From contig URUY01000015.1 in assembly GCA_900551115.1 (NCBI GenBank), positions 1-64,000 on the forward strand: DNA of 64,000 bases. Reading direction: 5' to 3'. The position numbers and the translations under genes are program-made. Positions 8,438-17,364 of this stretch are shown here, one piece after another. The DNA comes from an uncultured Lachnospiraceae bacterium. Lineage in GTDB: Bacteria > Bacillota > Clostridia > Lachnospirales > Lachnospiraceae. Every line of letters starts with the position of its first letter. Position 1 is the first letter of the stretch. The notes under the pieces are model-generated. The model was given only the letters and a program-made list of their open reading frames with translations, had not been told where the DNA came from and searched no databases.

Positions 8438-9319
8438 TTATTTTACCTGTTTTTGTTCGGTATTGCAAGCAGGATTCAAATCAATTATCAAAAGCTCCGC
8501 CGGGTTAAACAGCCTGACGCGGGGACTGTGGGTGCCGATGCCTCTTCCTAAAACCATGCGGGATTCTCCCTCACAGAATAATCCCCCGTCATACTTAGGG
8601 AAAAAATGAACTGACGGTGAAATCAGGCCGCCCAAAAACGGAACCCTTACAATACCGCCGTGTATATGCCCGGACAATACCAAATCCGCTCCCCACCCGG
8701 CATACTCCGGGAAATACTCCGGATTATGCGCCAGCATAACCGAAAAGAACTTTTCATCCTTTTTGCCGACAAGTCCCTCTACATACTCCCCCGGCATAGG
8801 TTTTTTAGTCAGTCTCTGAAAAAATTCCTGTCCAATCTCAAGACCGTAAACAGAAATCCCCCTGTCGGGAAGATCCACATGCCTGTTCCTTAACGGTACA
8901 ATGCTGATATCGGCAAGCCCTTTTTCAAACCGTTCTCCCATATCTCCATATCTTTTCTGATACAGGTTAATTTTCTGTTCATGGTTGCCGTAGGCGTAAT
9001 ATATCGGATATTTTTCTTTAAGGCACTTTAAAAAGTCCAGTGTCTTATCGAATTTTTCACTGGTTTTTGCCGTAATCATATCCCCCGCAATCACAATCGC
9101 ATCCGGAGTGGCTTTCTCAATTGCCGCATATAATTGCCGGTTATCCCTGCCATACTGGTAATTGTGCAAATCCGACAGCATAACCAGCCTGGTTTTCTTT
9201 TTTATTTTTGCAGATTCAAAGCTATGACTAACCGTTACAAACCGGTGGCTGTCATATAAAATAATCCAAATCCCCACTATTGCCAGTATGAAAAAAATGG
9301 TACATATCACTGAAAGCAT
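8438..9319 (-). CDS. Membrane-anchored metallophosphoesterase
   Basis: A 293-residue protein with an N-terminal membrane segment (3-22) and a calcineurin-like phosphoesterase domain. The metal ligands are visible in order: Asp and His in LSDLHN, Asp in AGDM, Asn-His in GNHE, and the GHIHGG motif near the C-terminal third. This resembles the YkuE/YaeI group, some members of which act on lipids such as UDP-diacylglucosamine, but substrate cannot be read from sequence. The domain probably faces outward or lies along the membrane. About 45 bp separate it from scpA downstream. Confidence 0.88.
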   Translation of the reverse strand: MLSVICTIFFILAIVGIWIILYDSHRFVTVSHSFESAKIKKKTRLVMLSDLHNYQYGRDNRQLYAAIEKATPDAIVIAGDMITAKTSEKFDKTLDFLKCLKEKYPIYYAYGNHEQKINLYQKRYGDMGERFEKGLADISIVPLRNRHVDLPDRGISVYGLEIGQEFFQRLTKKPMPGEYVEGLVGKKDEKFFSVMLAHNPEYFPEYAGWGADLVLSGHIHGGIVRVPFLGGLISPSVHFFPKYDGGLFCEGESRMVLGRGIGTHSPRVRLFNPAELLIIDLNPACNTEQKQVK

Positions 9320-9451
9320 GCAGTCTGTTCCCTTTCAAATCCCAAGGCGCACAGATACCTGCAGCATAAAAAGCGCCCGGGATTTTTATTATGTATATCT
9401 GTTTTCAAGTATAAAAAGTATATCATATTTTGTTTTGCTGCACAAATATTG

Positions 9452-10618
9452 TTACAGCAAAAAGCTGTCAAATATTTTTAACAGGTAATCCTTATATAAT
9501 GCCCTTTCCACCCCTTCTTCATACACTATCTGTACTCTTCCGATTTCATTGCCGTTAAGCCTGTATACCGCTTCTCCCGCTACCGCCCCTTTTTCTACCG
9601 GAGCCTCAACCATTTCCGGCATTTCAAAAGATTTTTCCACCTTACTCAGGTCATTTCCCCCAAGGTCTAAATACTTAAACTCCCCTGCATAGGAAAGCAG
9701 CACCCATTCTTCCACGCCGCCTTCTACCGGGAGCGGCGTCAGTATATCCTTATTTTCATCCAGATACACATTACTCACACTAAAGCCATAGTTTAATAAT
9801 GCCGCAGCATCCTGAAAACGTACCTTGTAATCCGGCGCTCCCATGATAACAGCAATCAGTTCAATACCGTCCTTTGAAGCAGTAGCAGACAGGCAGTACT
9901 TTGCCTTGTCCGTAGAACCGGTTTTCAATCCGGTAGCCCACTCATACTGCTTTAGCAGCTTGTTTGTGCTTGACAGCGTAAACTGACTGGTTCCTCTCGC
10001 CGTTACGTGCGTGATATCCTCCATCCAAATCTGTGAATAATGAAACACCTCCGGATATTTTGTCGTAAGCTCTCTTGACATGATTGCCACGTCCTTTGCC
10101 GTTGTATAGTGATTGTCGGAATTACTCAGACCGCAGCAGTCCTCAAAATGCGTATCCAGCATGTTAAGCTCTGCCGCTTTGTCATTCATCATTCCTACAA
10201 AGGCTTCCTCCGAACCCGCAATGTGTTCTGCAACAGCTACAGACGCGTCATTGCCGGATGCCACCGCTATACATTTTATCAGTGTTTCCAGCGTCTGAAT
10301 CTCTCCTTCTTCCAAAAATACCTGAGAACCTCCCATAGATTTTGCATGGGCACTGGTTATGACTTCATCCTCCAGGGCAATTTTTCCTTTTGCCAGTTCT
10401 TCAAAGGTAATAAGCAGTGTCATTATCTTGGTAATACTGGCGGGGCTTCTGCGCTCCGTTGCATTCACTTCATATATCACCTGCCCGGTAGACGCTTCTA
10501 TCAATATGGCAGACGGCGCCGAAATGGATACATTGGCCGATACGGTAAAGCTTCCCTGCAAAAGCACTAAAACCATCAGCAGAAAAGCCATCCAACTTTT
10601 TCTTATTCCTGCAAACAA
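9452..10618 (-). CDS. Serine-type D-Ala-D-Ala carboxypeptidase (DacA-like)
   Basis: A 388-residue second low-molecular-weight penicillin-binding protein. Catalytic motifs: SITK at 61-64, SGN at 121-123 and KTG at 232-234. The signal peptide ends near Val-Ser-Ala. The start is uncertain. The longest reading begins at a TTG that sits in the T-tract of a terminator-like hairpin, while an ATG nine codons in (10591) would leave the signal peptide without its Arg-Lys region. The C-terminal beta domain and the amphipathic end are typical. It trims peptidoglycan stem peptides at the cell surface. Two such enzymes within 6 kb is notable but not rare in Clostridia. Confidence 0.88.
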   Translation of the reverse strand: MFAGIRKSWMAFLLMVLVLLQGSFTVSANVSISAPSAILIEASTGQVIYEVNATERRSPASITKIMTLLITFEELAKGKIALEDEVITSAHAKSMGGSQVFLEEGEIQTLETLIKCIAVASGNDASVAVAEHIAGSEEAFVGMMNDKAAELNMLDTHFEDCCGLSNSDNHYTTAKDVAIMSRELTTKYPEVFHYSQIWMEDITHVTARGTSQFTLSSTNKLLKQYEWATGLKTGSTDKAKYCLSATASKDGIELIAVIMGAPDYKVRFQDAAALLNYGFSVSNVYLDENKDILTPLPVEGGVEEWVLLSYAGEFKYLDLGGNDLSKVEKSFEMPEMVEAPVEKGAVAGEAVYRLNGNEIGRVQIVYEEGVERALYKDYLLKIFDSFLL

Positions 10619-10673
10619 AAAGGCTGCACTTCCCTATCTCTCTTTACATAAAGATATGGGAGTACAGCCCTTT
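10617..10673 (-). terminator. Hairpin terminator or attenuator ahead of the carboxypeptidase gene
   Basis: A long imperfect inverted repeat (GGCTGTACTCCCATATCT pairing with its near complement) is followed on the minus strand by TTTTTG. It lies 20 bp after the stop of the membrane-protein gene, so it can end that transcript. It also abuts the start of the carboxypeptidase gene, which leaves almost no room for a separate promoter. Confidence 0.65.
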
Positions 10674-10692
10674 ATATGACCTTATTTTATGC

Positions 10693-11286
10693 CTAATTTC
10701 CTCTGGCTCTTATGCCTTTATACCGTTCTATAACAGCTTCCTTCTGTTTGCTCAAATCTACCTTAAAGGCTTTTAAAAGCTGAATAATATAGTCTACGGA
10801 TACAATAAGCAAAATAACCGTAATCACGATTATCCCGATGTTCGGTTTTACCAAATCAATGGCCTGATACACCTTGTGATGCAGAACATACACGATACCC
10901 AGTGCATAGAATCCCCATGCCACGGTACTTTCTAAGCAGATAATCCCCTTATAATTGAAGGGTTTCTCATTATAATCCCACCAAAGCTCGCCAAACAGCC
11001 TTATCATCAGCTTTCCTACTAAAAACTCAAAGACAGTTGCCAAAATGGCACCGGTAAAATACAGAAGCACACCGTTGCCGCGAAGGGGATTGAGTACAAG
11101 ATAGCCTATCACCGCCCCAAAACCATAAATAGGGCAGAAGGGGCTTTTTGCAAAGCCTCTGTTGGTAAGTTTTCTGTTACAAAATGACATATAGATAGAC
11201 TCTACAAGCCATCCTAACATGCTGTAGATTACAAATGCCGCAACAAGATGATATACATCTGTTCCAAGCAGCTTTATCGTCCACAT
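10693..11286 (-). CDS. Multi-pass membrane protein, putative ABC-transporter type IV family (PF06541-like)
   Basis: A 197-residue protein with five or six hydrophobic segments. Diagnostic stretches are YSMLGWLVESIYMS near the N-terminus, GFAKSPFCPIYGFGAVIGY, and EFLVGKLMIRLFGELWWDY. I associate these with the putative ABC_trans_CmpB family that is common in Clostridia and has no proven function. No ATPase partner lies beside it. Its transcript appears to end at the hairpin 20 bp downstream. Confidence 0.75.
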   Translation of the reverse strand: MWTIKLLGTDVYHLVAAFVIYSMLGWLVESIYMSFCNRKLTNRGFAKSPFCPIYGFGAVIGYLVLNPLRGNGVLLYFTGAILATVFEFLVGKLMIRLFGELWWDYNEKPFNYKGIICLESTVAWGFYALGIVYVLHHKVYQAIDLVKPNIGIIVITVILLIVSVDYIIQLLKAFKVDLSKQKEAVIERYKGIRARGN

Positions 11287-11362
11287 AATATTGTCCTCTC
11301 CTCATTTGCACTAAAAAACCACAATAAATTTCCTGCTTCTCTTAATAATTTGTCAGAAAACA

Positions 11363-11393
11363 GAAGTCCCGGATCAAGAGACCTAGGACTTTG
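11363..11393 (-). terminator. Possible terminator of rpsU
   Basis: AAGTCC and GGACTT arms flank a palindromic loop just after the rpsU stop, and the minus strand continues with a broken T-rich tail (CTGTTTTCTG). The tail is weak, so the call is tentative. Confidence 0.4.
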
Positions 11394-11397
11394 CTGA

Positions 11398-11574
11398 TTA
11401 GTTATATTTGCGTTTTCTTGCTGCTTCAGATTTCTTCTTACGTCTTACACTCGGTTTCTCGTAATGCTCTCTTTTGCGGATCTCCTGCTGGATACCTGCT
11501 TTTGCACAGCTTCTCTTGAAACGACGTAATGCGCTATCTAAAGTCTCGTTCTCTTTTACGATTACGTTTGACAT
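11398..11574 (-). CDS. rpsU: 30S ribosomal protein S21
   Basis: 58 residues from the ATG at 11574, which has GGGAGG nine bases upstream; a longer reading from 11610 is not supported. The protein is very basic, and the pattern SNVIVKENETLDSALRRFKR followed by Arg-Lys-Arg-Glu-His-Tyr-Glu-Lys-Pro-Ser is the S21 signature. S21 sits on the small-subunit platform and helps initiation. A strong promoter of its own lies in the 168-bp gap after alaS. Confidence 0.97.
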   Translation of the reverse strand: MSNVIVKENETLDSALRRFKRSCAKAGIQQEIRKREHYEKPSVRRKKKSEAARKRKYN

Positions 11575-11685
11575 GATTACACCCGACCTCCCTTCAGTCC
11601 CTTCAAGCAACTCGACTGATATGGGTTAATATATGTACACGCAAATCCTCATGCATTCTTGCATCAATCCGCATGCACAATAATC

Positions 11686-11713
11686 ATTATATCATAAAAT
11701 TGTACGCCGTCAA
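11686..11713 (-). promoter_or_regulatory. Sigma-A-type promoter for rpsU
   Basis: On the minus strand TTGACG (11713-11708), a 16-base spacer and TATAAT (11691-11686) lie about 110 bp upstream of the rpsU start. The resulting long leader contains a small GCATGC/GCATG repeat but no clear regulatory fold. Confidence 0.7.
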
Positions 11714-11742
11714 CTATTTTTTTTATTTTTCTCTGTTATATT

Positions 11743-14394
11743 TTATGCCAGCATACTATTCAGCACTTTTTCTGCTTCTGTTATGGCTGCGGGGATGCCT
11801 GCAGGGTTCTTGCCGCCTGCCTGCGCCATATTCGGTCTGCCGCCGCCACCGCCGCCAACCAGACCGGCAATTCCTTTTATCAGGTTGCCTGCATGGGCTC
11901 CCTTTGCTACGGCTCCGTCCGTTGCCATGGCAACCAGGTTTACCTTATCTCCCTGTGCGGAAAGAAGGATTACCACGCCTTCACCCAGTTTTTCCTTTAA
12001 GGAATCGCCCAAATCACGAAGGCCGTTCATATCCACATTTTCCACGCTGGCTGCTAAAAGCTTTGTGCCCTTCACTTCCTTCACCTGATCCATGACATTC
12101 CCCAAAGCTTCTTTAGCTGCCTTTGCCTTCAGGGATTCATTTTCACTCTGCATGCTCTTAAGCTCTGCCATCAGATGCTCACACTTTTCTACCAAAGTGT
12201 CAGGAGTAGCCTTTACTGCCTTTGCTGCTGCTTCCATGGTTTCTTCCAGCTTCTTATAGTAGGCAATCACACCGTTTCCGGTCAGTGCCTCTATTCTGCG
12301 GACGCCTGCCGCAACGCCGCTTTCAGATACAATCTTAAAAATGGAAATTACACCGGTGTTGGCAACATGAGTACCTCCGCACAGCTCAGTAGAGAAATCT
12401 CCCATGGAAACCACACGTACCTTTTCCCCGTACTTTTCACCGAACAGCGCCATTGCACCTGTCTTTTTGGCTTCTTCTATCGTCATAACCTCTGTGTTTA
12501 CAGGAAGGGCTGCTGCAATTTTTTCATTGACAACAGCTTCTGTCTTTGCAATTTCCTCTGCGGTCATTGCTGCAAAATGGCTGAAGTCAAACCGAAGTCT
12601 CTCACCGTCCACAAAGGAACCGGCCTGCTCTACGTGGGAGCCTAATACTTCACGCAGTGCCTTCTGTAAAAGATGGGTCGCACTGTGGTTTTTGCAGGTA
12701 TTGCTTCTTCTGTCTGCATCTACCGTGAGGGTAACCTTATCCCCCTTCTTCAATTCACCGGCTACCACGCTTCCTACGTGACCGATTCTGCCGCCGGGCA
12801 GCTTTACCGTATCTTCTACCCTAAACTCGCCGCCGGCACTCCTAATCACGCCGGCATCTCCCTGCTGTCCGCCCATGGTTGCATAGAAGGAGGTCACAGG
12901 TACAATTACGGTACCCTGCATGCCTGTGGTAAGCACCTCTGTAAGCGCCTCGCCATCTGCCAGTGCCGTAACAGTACTCTCCTCTGTAAGGGTATCATAG
13001 CCGTTAAACTCACTGACAACACTCTCTTCCAGGCTGTCATAAATATTGCCGGACGACAGCTTGGCTGAGAAGTTCTGGTTTTCTCTTGCCTTCTGCTTCT
13101 GAGCTTCCATCGCATCAGCAAAGCCTGCTTCGTCCACGCTTAAGCCTTCCTCACCTGCAAGCTCTGTTGTCAGTTCGATAGGGAAGCCAAAGGTATCATA
13201 GAGATAGAATGCGGATTTACCGTCAATCTCCTTCTCTCCTGCTTCGCGCTTGCCCTCCAAAATCTTATTAAATTCTTTCATGCCGTTCTCTAAGGTACTC
13301 TCGAAACGGTCAATTTCCTTCTTCAGTTCATTTAAGATGAACTCTCTGTTCTTTACAAGAAGCGGATATGCCTCTGCATAGACATTATCAATGTAGACTG
13401 TCGCAATATGAAGGAGATTTTCTTTGGTTAAATTCAGCATACGTCCATGGCGCACTGCACGGCGAATCAGACGTCTTAACACATAGCCTGCTCCCGCATT
13501 GGCAGGAATTAACTTTGCCTCGTCACCGATTAACATGACACCGGTACGGATATGGTCTGCCACGATACGCATGGAACGGGTTACCTTCTCCTCGGCGCCA
13601 TACTGCTTGCCGGACTCCTTCTCAATATAAGCAATCGCAGGCGCAAAAAGGTCTACCTTATAGACATCATGGGTACCATTCAGGAAGGCAAGGTTACGCT
13701 CCAGGCCCCAGCCGGTATCTACGTTCTTCTGCTTAAGGGGGGTAAGAGTACCGTCCGTATGCTTCTCATACTGCATAAACACATCATTACCAAGCTCTGT
13801 ATACTTGCCGCAGTGACAGCCGGGACGGCAGTCAGGACCACAGGCAGGCTTGTCTGCAATGTAGAACATCTCACTGTCAGGACCGCAGGGACCATACTCT
13901 AATCCCCACCAGTTGTCCTCAGCAGGTAAATAATAAATATTTTCTCTCTTAAAGCCGGACTCTACACGGTACTCCGCAGTCTCATTATCTCTGGGCGCAT
14001 TCTCATCCCCTTCAAATACGGTGGCTGCCAGATGGTCTGCGTCAAAACCGAACACCTCTGTCAAAAGCTCATAGCTCCATTTGCAGCGCTCCTTCTTAAA
14101 GTAACTGCCAAGACTCCAGCTTCCCATCATTTCAAAGAAGGTAACATGGCTTTCATCACCAACGGAGTCAATATCGTTGGTACGAACACAGCCCTGTACA
14201 TTGCAGAGCTTATCGCCCATGGGATGCTTCTGTCCTAAAAGGTAAGGCATCAGGGGCTGCATACCGGCTACGTTAAACAGTACGCCGGTAGAACCGTCGG
14301 ATACCAGGGAAACTGCTCCTACATCCACATGTCCGCGCTCGATATAAAACTGTATCCACTTTTTTCTAAGCTCATCCGAAGTAAAACGTTTCAT
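11743..14394 (-). CDS. alaS: Alanyl-tRNA synthetase
   Basis: An 883-residue, full-length class II synthetase that charges tRNA-Ala. The N-terminus KRFTSDELRKKWIQFY and the Pro-Asn-Ala-Gly-Ala-Gly-Tyr-Val-Leu-Arg-Arg segment are typical of the aminoacylation core. The editing domain has the zinc-binding HSATHLL motif and the later CGGTH. The C-terminal domain ends in a six-glycine run followed by Arg-Pro-Asn-Met-Ala-Gln-Ala-Gly-Gly, which is diagnostic for AlaRS. It starts 17 bp after glyS. A Cys-rich insert near residue 180 (CGPDCRPGCHCGKY) is the usual long form seen in Clostridia. Confidence 0.98.
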   Translation of the reverse strand: MKRFTSDELRKKWIQFYIERGHVDVGAVSLVSDGSTGVLFNVAGMQPLMPYLLGQKHPMGDKLCNVQGCVRTNDIDSVGDESHVTFFEMMGSWSLGSYFKKERCKWSYELLTEVFGFDADHLAATVFEGDENAPRDNETAEYRVESGFKRENIYYLPAEDNWWGLEYGPCGPDSEMFYIADKPACGPDCRPGCHCGKYTELGNDVFMQYEKHTDGTLTPLKQKNVDTGWGLERNLAFLNGTHDVYKVDLFAPAIAYIEKESGKQYGAEEKVTRSMRIVADHIRTGVMLIGDEAKLIPANAGAGYVLRRLIRRAVRHGRMLNLTKENLLHIATVYIDNVYAEAYPLLVKNREFILNELKKEIDRFESTLENGMKEFNKILEGKREAGEKEIDGKSAFYLYDTFGFPIELTTELAGEEGLSVDEAGFADAMEAQKQKARENQNFSAKLSSGNIYDSLEESVVSEFNGYDTLTEESTVTALADGEALTEVLTTGMQGTVIVPVTSFYATMGGQQGDAGVIRSAGGEFRVEDTVKLPGGRIGHVGSVVAGELKKGDKVTLTVDADRRSNTCKNHSATHLLQKALREVLGSHVEQAGSFVDGERLRFDFSHFAAMTAEEIAKTEAVVNEKIAAALPVNTEVMTIEEAKKTGAMALFGEKYGEKVRVVSMGDFSTELCGGTHVANTGVISIFKIVSESGVAAGVRRIEALTGNGVIAYYKKLEETMEAAAKAVKATPDTLVEKCEHLMAELKSMQSENESLKAKAAKEALGNVMDQVKEVKGTKLLAASVENVDMNGLRDLGDSLKEKLGEGVVILLSAQGDKVNLVAMATDGAVAKGAHAGNLIKGIAGLVGGGGGGRPNMAQAGGKNPAGIPAAITEAEKVLNSMLA

Positions 14395-14411
14395 AGTAAA
14401 ATATCCTCCAA

Positions 14412-15800
14412 TCAGAACGTGAATTTATCTGCAAAATAAGCATCCAGCTCGGCAATCGCTACTCTTTCCTGTTCCATGGAATCACGGAAACGTACCGTCA
14501 CACAGCCGTCTGTCTCAGAATCAAAGTCATAGGTAATGCAGAACGGTGTACCGATTTCGTCCTGACGGCGGTATCTCTTACCGATAGCGCCCCTGTCATC
14601 AAACTCACAGTTGTATTTCTTACTAAGCTCGGCAAAAATCTTTTCCGCGCCCTCGTTTAACTTCTTGCTTAAAGGAAGCACGCCGATTTTTACAGGTGCC
14701 AGTGCCGGATGGAAATGCAGTACAGTACGCACATCGCCGCCCTCTAACTCTTCCTCGTCATAGGCTGCGCAGAGGAAAGCCAGTACAACCCGGTCTGCAC
14801 CCAGAGAAGGCTCTACCACGTAAGGTATGTATTTCTCATTCTTTACATCATCAAAATACGTCATATCCTGACCGGATACGTTTGCATGCTGTGTCAGGTC
14901 ATAATCGGTTCTGTCGGCAATACCCCAAAGCTCACCCCAGCCAAACGGGAATAAGAATTCAATATCGGTAGTGCCCTTGCTGTAAAAGCAAAGCTCCTCG
15001 GGGCTGTGGTCACGCAGACGCATTTCTTCTTCTTTCATGCCGAGAGATAACAGCCAGTCACGGCAGAAAGCTCTCCAATACTGAAACCACTCCATATCGG
15101 TACCCGGCTCACAGAAGAATTCCAGCTCCATCTGCTCAAATTCTCTGGTACGGAAGGTAAAGTTGCCCGGCGTAATCTCATTACGGAAGGATTTACCAAT
15201 CTGTCCGATACCGAAGGGAAGCTTCTTTCTGGAAGTTCTCTGTACATTTTTAAAGTTTACGAAAATACCCTGTGCCGTTTCGGGACGCAGATAAACAGTA
15301 TTTCTTGCATCCTCCGTAACGCCCTGGAAGGTCTTGAACATTAAGTTAAACTGTCTGATATCGGTAAAATTGTGCTTGCCGCAGGTAGGACAGGGAATCT
15401 GGTGTTCTTCCACAAATGCTTTCATCTGCTCCTGACTCCATGCATCAACACTTTCTTCAAGGGTAATTCCCTTTTCCTGACAGAAATCCTCTATCAGCTT
15501 ATCTGCCCTGAAACGCTCATGGCATTCCTTACAGTCCATAAGCGGGTCTGAAAAACCGCCCAGATGACCGCTGGCTACCCAGGTCTGCGGATTCATTAAA
15601 ATTGCACAGTCCACACCTACGTTGTAGGGATTTTCCATGATGAATTTCTGCCACCATGCTTTTTTCACATTATTCTTCAGCTCTACGCCCAGATTACCGT
15701 AGTCCCAGGTATTGGCAAGTCCGCCGTAAATTTCAGAGCCCGGATATACAAATCCTCTTGCTTTCGCCAGCGCTACGATTTTTTCCATTGTTTTTTCCAT
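14412..15800 (-). CDS. glyS: Glycyl-tRNA synthetase, dimeric class II type
   Basis: A 462-residue single-subunit (alpha2) type, not the GlyQ/GlyS tetramer. It begins with EKIVALAKARGFVYPGSEIYGG, the usual opening. Motif 2 (RNEITPGNFTFRTREFEQMELEFF) and motif 3 (GADRVVLAFL) are clear. A zinc-knuckle region with CKECHERF and CPTCGKHNF is present. The Shine-Dalgarno AGGGAGGA precedes the ATG. No T-box leader is visible, because the 14-bp gap after the lipoprotein gene is too short, so any amino-acid control must act further upstream. Confidence 0.97.
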   Translation of the reverse strand: MEKTMEKIVALAKARGFVYPGSEIYGGLANTWDYGNLGVELKNNVKKAWWQKFIMENPYNVGVDCAILMNPQTWVASGHLGGFSDPLMDCKECHERFRADKLIEDFCQEKGITLEESVDAWSQEQMKAFVEEHQIPCPTCGKHNFTDIRQFNLMFKTFQGVTEDARNTVYLRPETAQGIFVNFKNVQRTSRKKLPFGIGQIGKSFRNEITPGNFTFRTREFEQMELEFFCEPGTDMEWFQYWRAFCRDWLLSLGMKEEEMRLRDHSPEELCFYSKGTTDIEFLFPFGWGELWGIADRTDYDLTQHANVSGQDMTYFDDVKNEKYIPYVVEPSLGADRVVLAFLCAAYDEEELEGGDVRTVLHFHPALAPVKIGVLPLSKKLNEGAEKIFAELSKKYNCEFDDRGAIGKRYRRQDEIGTPFCITYDFDSETDGCVTVRFRDSMEQERVAIAELDAYFADKFTF

Positions 15801-15814
15801 AATAAATGTCCTCC

Positions 15815-16423
15815 CTATTTCATAATAACGTAAGTCAGACCATCGGTCTTTTGTACGTTAATGCTTTTACTGTTTATCAGTTCCGTTCCCGCGGTCATAT
15901 ACAATACCTTTTGGGGCAAAAGCACCTGCATATTTTCCCGGATAATCAGAATATAGCTGTCGGCCATGCCGGCAATATCCTCTTTTGTGATTGTTACTGC
16001 CGCGTCAGAAACGCTTACAAGCTCCACATCAAGCTCAAACCCTGCCGCTTCTGCCTCGGCTACCGTCCCAAAGAACAGCTCCTGTTTGTTAAAATCCATA
16101 TAATCTTCATCGGACGCATACTCCATGGTAACAAGCACCTCGTCCTCTCCATATAGCTCTGCTGTTTTTAACAGGATGGCCTCCGGATGATTTGCATTAT
16201 AGGCTGTTATCTCTTCCTGTATCATTGCATTCAGCCCTTCTATCGTATAAAACTCCTTTTCAAAGGTTTCTACAATATTACTTGTGACCCTGCCATCCTT
16301 CCCTATCTGCAGACCCGTAATCTGCGTACCGTTTTTTTCTTCTCCGCAGCCTGTCAAAAAAAATACAGAACACAGAACGGAAAGAACGGCAGCCAGTTTA
16401 CCTGCATATCTTTTTTGCTGCAT
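15815..16423 (-). CDS. Lipoprotein, unknown function
   Basis: A 202-residue protein with a basic N-terminus, a hydrophobic core and the lipobox Leu-Thr-Gly-Cys (Cys26), so it should be lipid-anchored on the outer face of the membrane. The Shine-Dalgarno AAGGAGA is well placed. The mature part is acidic and mixed alpha/beta with no motif I recognise. Its place between recO and glyS, with short gaps, suggests co-transcription with housekeeping genes rather than a linked function. Confidence 0.8.
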   Translation of the reverse strand: MQQKRYAGKLAAVLSVLCSVFFLTGCGEEKNGTQITGLQIGKDGRVTSNIVETFEKEFYTIEGLNAMIQEEITAYNANHPEAILLKTAELYGEDEVLVTMEYASDEDYMDFNKQELFFGTVAEAEAAGFELDVELVSVSDAAVTITKEDIAGMADSYILIIRENMQVLLPQKVLYMTAGTELINSKSINVQKTDGLTYVIMK

Positions 16424-16501
16424 ATTCTATTCTCCTTTATTGCGCCATACTGCCTCGCTAAAAGACGCCATTCTTTATTATAACGGACTTATAATGGTTT
16501 T

Positions 16502-17152
16502 TCAACACAGACTTTCTAATATTTCAAGACTTTTAAACGGTCTGTCCATAAACCTTTTTCTGTATTTCTCCGCAACAGCAAGAAGCTCCGCAAGCACCGT
16601 TTCCGATACCGTAAAAGTATACAGCTTTTCAATGGTTGCATCTCCGATAAACAAAAGCGCGTAAGCTGCCGATTCGCTCAGGCTCATATCCGCAGGAACT
16701 CCCGGATATTCACCGTTTACCGCCAATGCCTTCAATTCAAATATACATTTTATCAGTTTGTCAGGAATCGCCGGATGAAGCAGTGCCCGCATTGTCTGGT
16801 ATAACAGCTTCAGCATTTCCTTCTCGTCATTGTTTTCTCTGGTATAGTAGTCCGCAATTTCCAAAAAATACATGCCGTAATAAGCGCCTATGTAATCCGT
16901 TCTTAATTCTTCAAAATACTGGCTGATATTGGTTTCTGCCACATTATAGGAGCTTCTTCCCTGATACAGCTTAAACTGTCCAAAAGAAAAAGGGTTGGTT
17001 GCTGCCATAAAACGGCTTCCCGGCCGTCTTGCTCCTTTTGCAAAAGCAGAAATCTTCCCTCTTTCTTTCGTCAATATAGATATCCGTCTGTCATACTCAC
17101 CCGCGGGAGCCTGGCTTAACACCATTCCCGTCACCATAATAAAATCCTGCAT
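16502..17152 (-). CDS. recO: DNA repair protein RecO, short form without zinc finger
   Basis: 216 residues. RecO anneals ssDNA and loads RecA with RecR in the RecF pathway. The N-terminal OB-fold pattern VTGMVLSQAPAGEYDRRISILTKERGKI is characteristic, followed by Phe-Ala-Lys-Gly-Ala-Arg-Arg-Pro. The helical domain contains YYGMYFLEIADYYTREN. Most RecO proteins are about 240-250 residues with a four-Cys zinc finger after the Phe-Glu-Leu-Lys-Ala-Leu segment; here the chain passes straight to the final helices and no CxxC is present. The start at 17152 has AGGAGA eight bases upstream and lies inside the preceding small gene. Confidence 0.93.
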   Translation of the reverse strand: MQDFIMVTGMVLSQAPAGEYDRRISILTKERGKISAFAKGARRPGSRFMAATNPFSFGQFKLYQGRSSYNVAETNISQYFEELRTDYIGAYYGMYFLEIADYYTRENNDEKEMLKLLYQTMRALLHPAIPDKLIKCIFELKALAVNGEYPGVPADMSLSESAAYALLFIGDATIEKLYTFTVSETVLAELLAVAEKYRKRFMDRPFKSLEILESLC

Positions 17153-17273
17153 AAGGATATTCTCCTTCGGAAGCTTCCGTACTTAAGGAAGCCTCCATTC
17201 CACCTACATAATTCAGGTAATCTCCTACCTTGCCGCTTGCCATAAACTGCTCCCAGTAATTTTCGTTGTTCAT
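17097..17273 (-). CDS. 58-residue conserved-looking small protein overlapping recO (YqzL-like position)
   Basis: Read directly from the minus strand: ATG at 17273 with AGGGGG six bases upstream, stop TGA at 17097-17099. The peptide begins MNNENYWEQFMASGKVGDYL, then has many Gly/Tyr/Ser/Glu residues and ends Lys-Pro-Gly-Ser-Arg-Gly. The coding frame differs from recO, and the last 56 bases overlap it. YqzL is a small protein found between era and recO in Bacillus; the location and the opening residues suggest a relative, but that link is from memory. The strong ribosome site and clean frame argue that it is translated. Function unknown. Confidence 0.75.
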   Translation of the reverse strand: MNNENYWEQFMASGKVGDYLNYVGGMEASLSTEASEGEYPYAGFYYGDGNGVKPGSRG

Positions 17274-17364
17274 CCTGCGCCCCCTTTAATTTCTTCCTCG
17301 AATATGCAGACTGTAACTCTGCCTCGTACAATATTAGGGTTCGCTTATTTTGATTTTCTATTCG

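Noticed and set aside
14395..15814. Possible T-box leaders for glyS or alaS
   Set aside because: The gaps before these genes are 14-17 bp, far too short for a T-box, and no specifier stem is visible.
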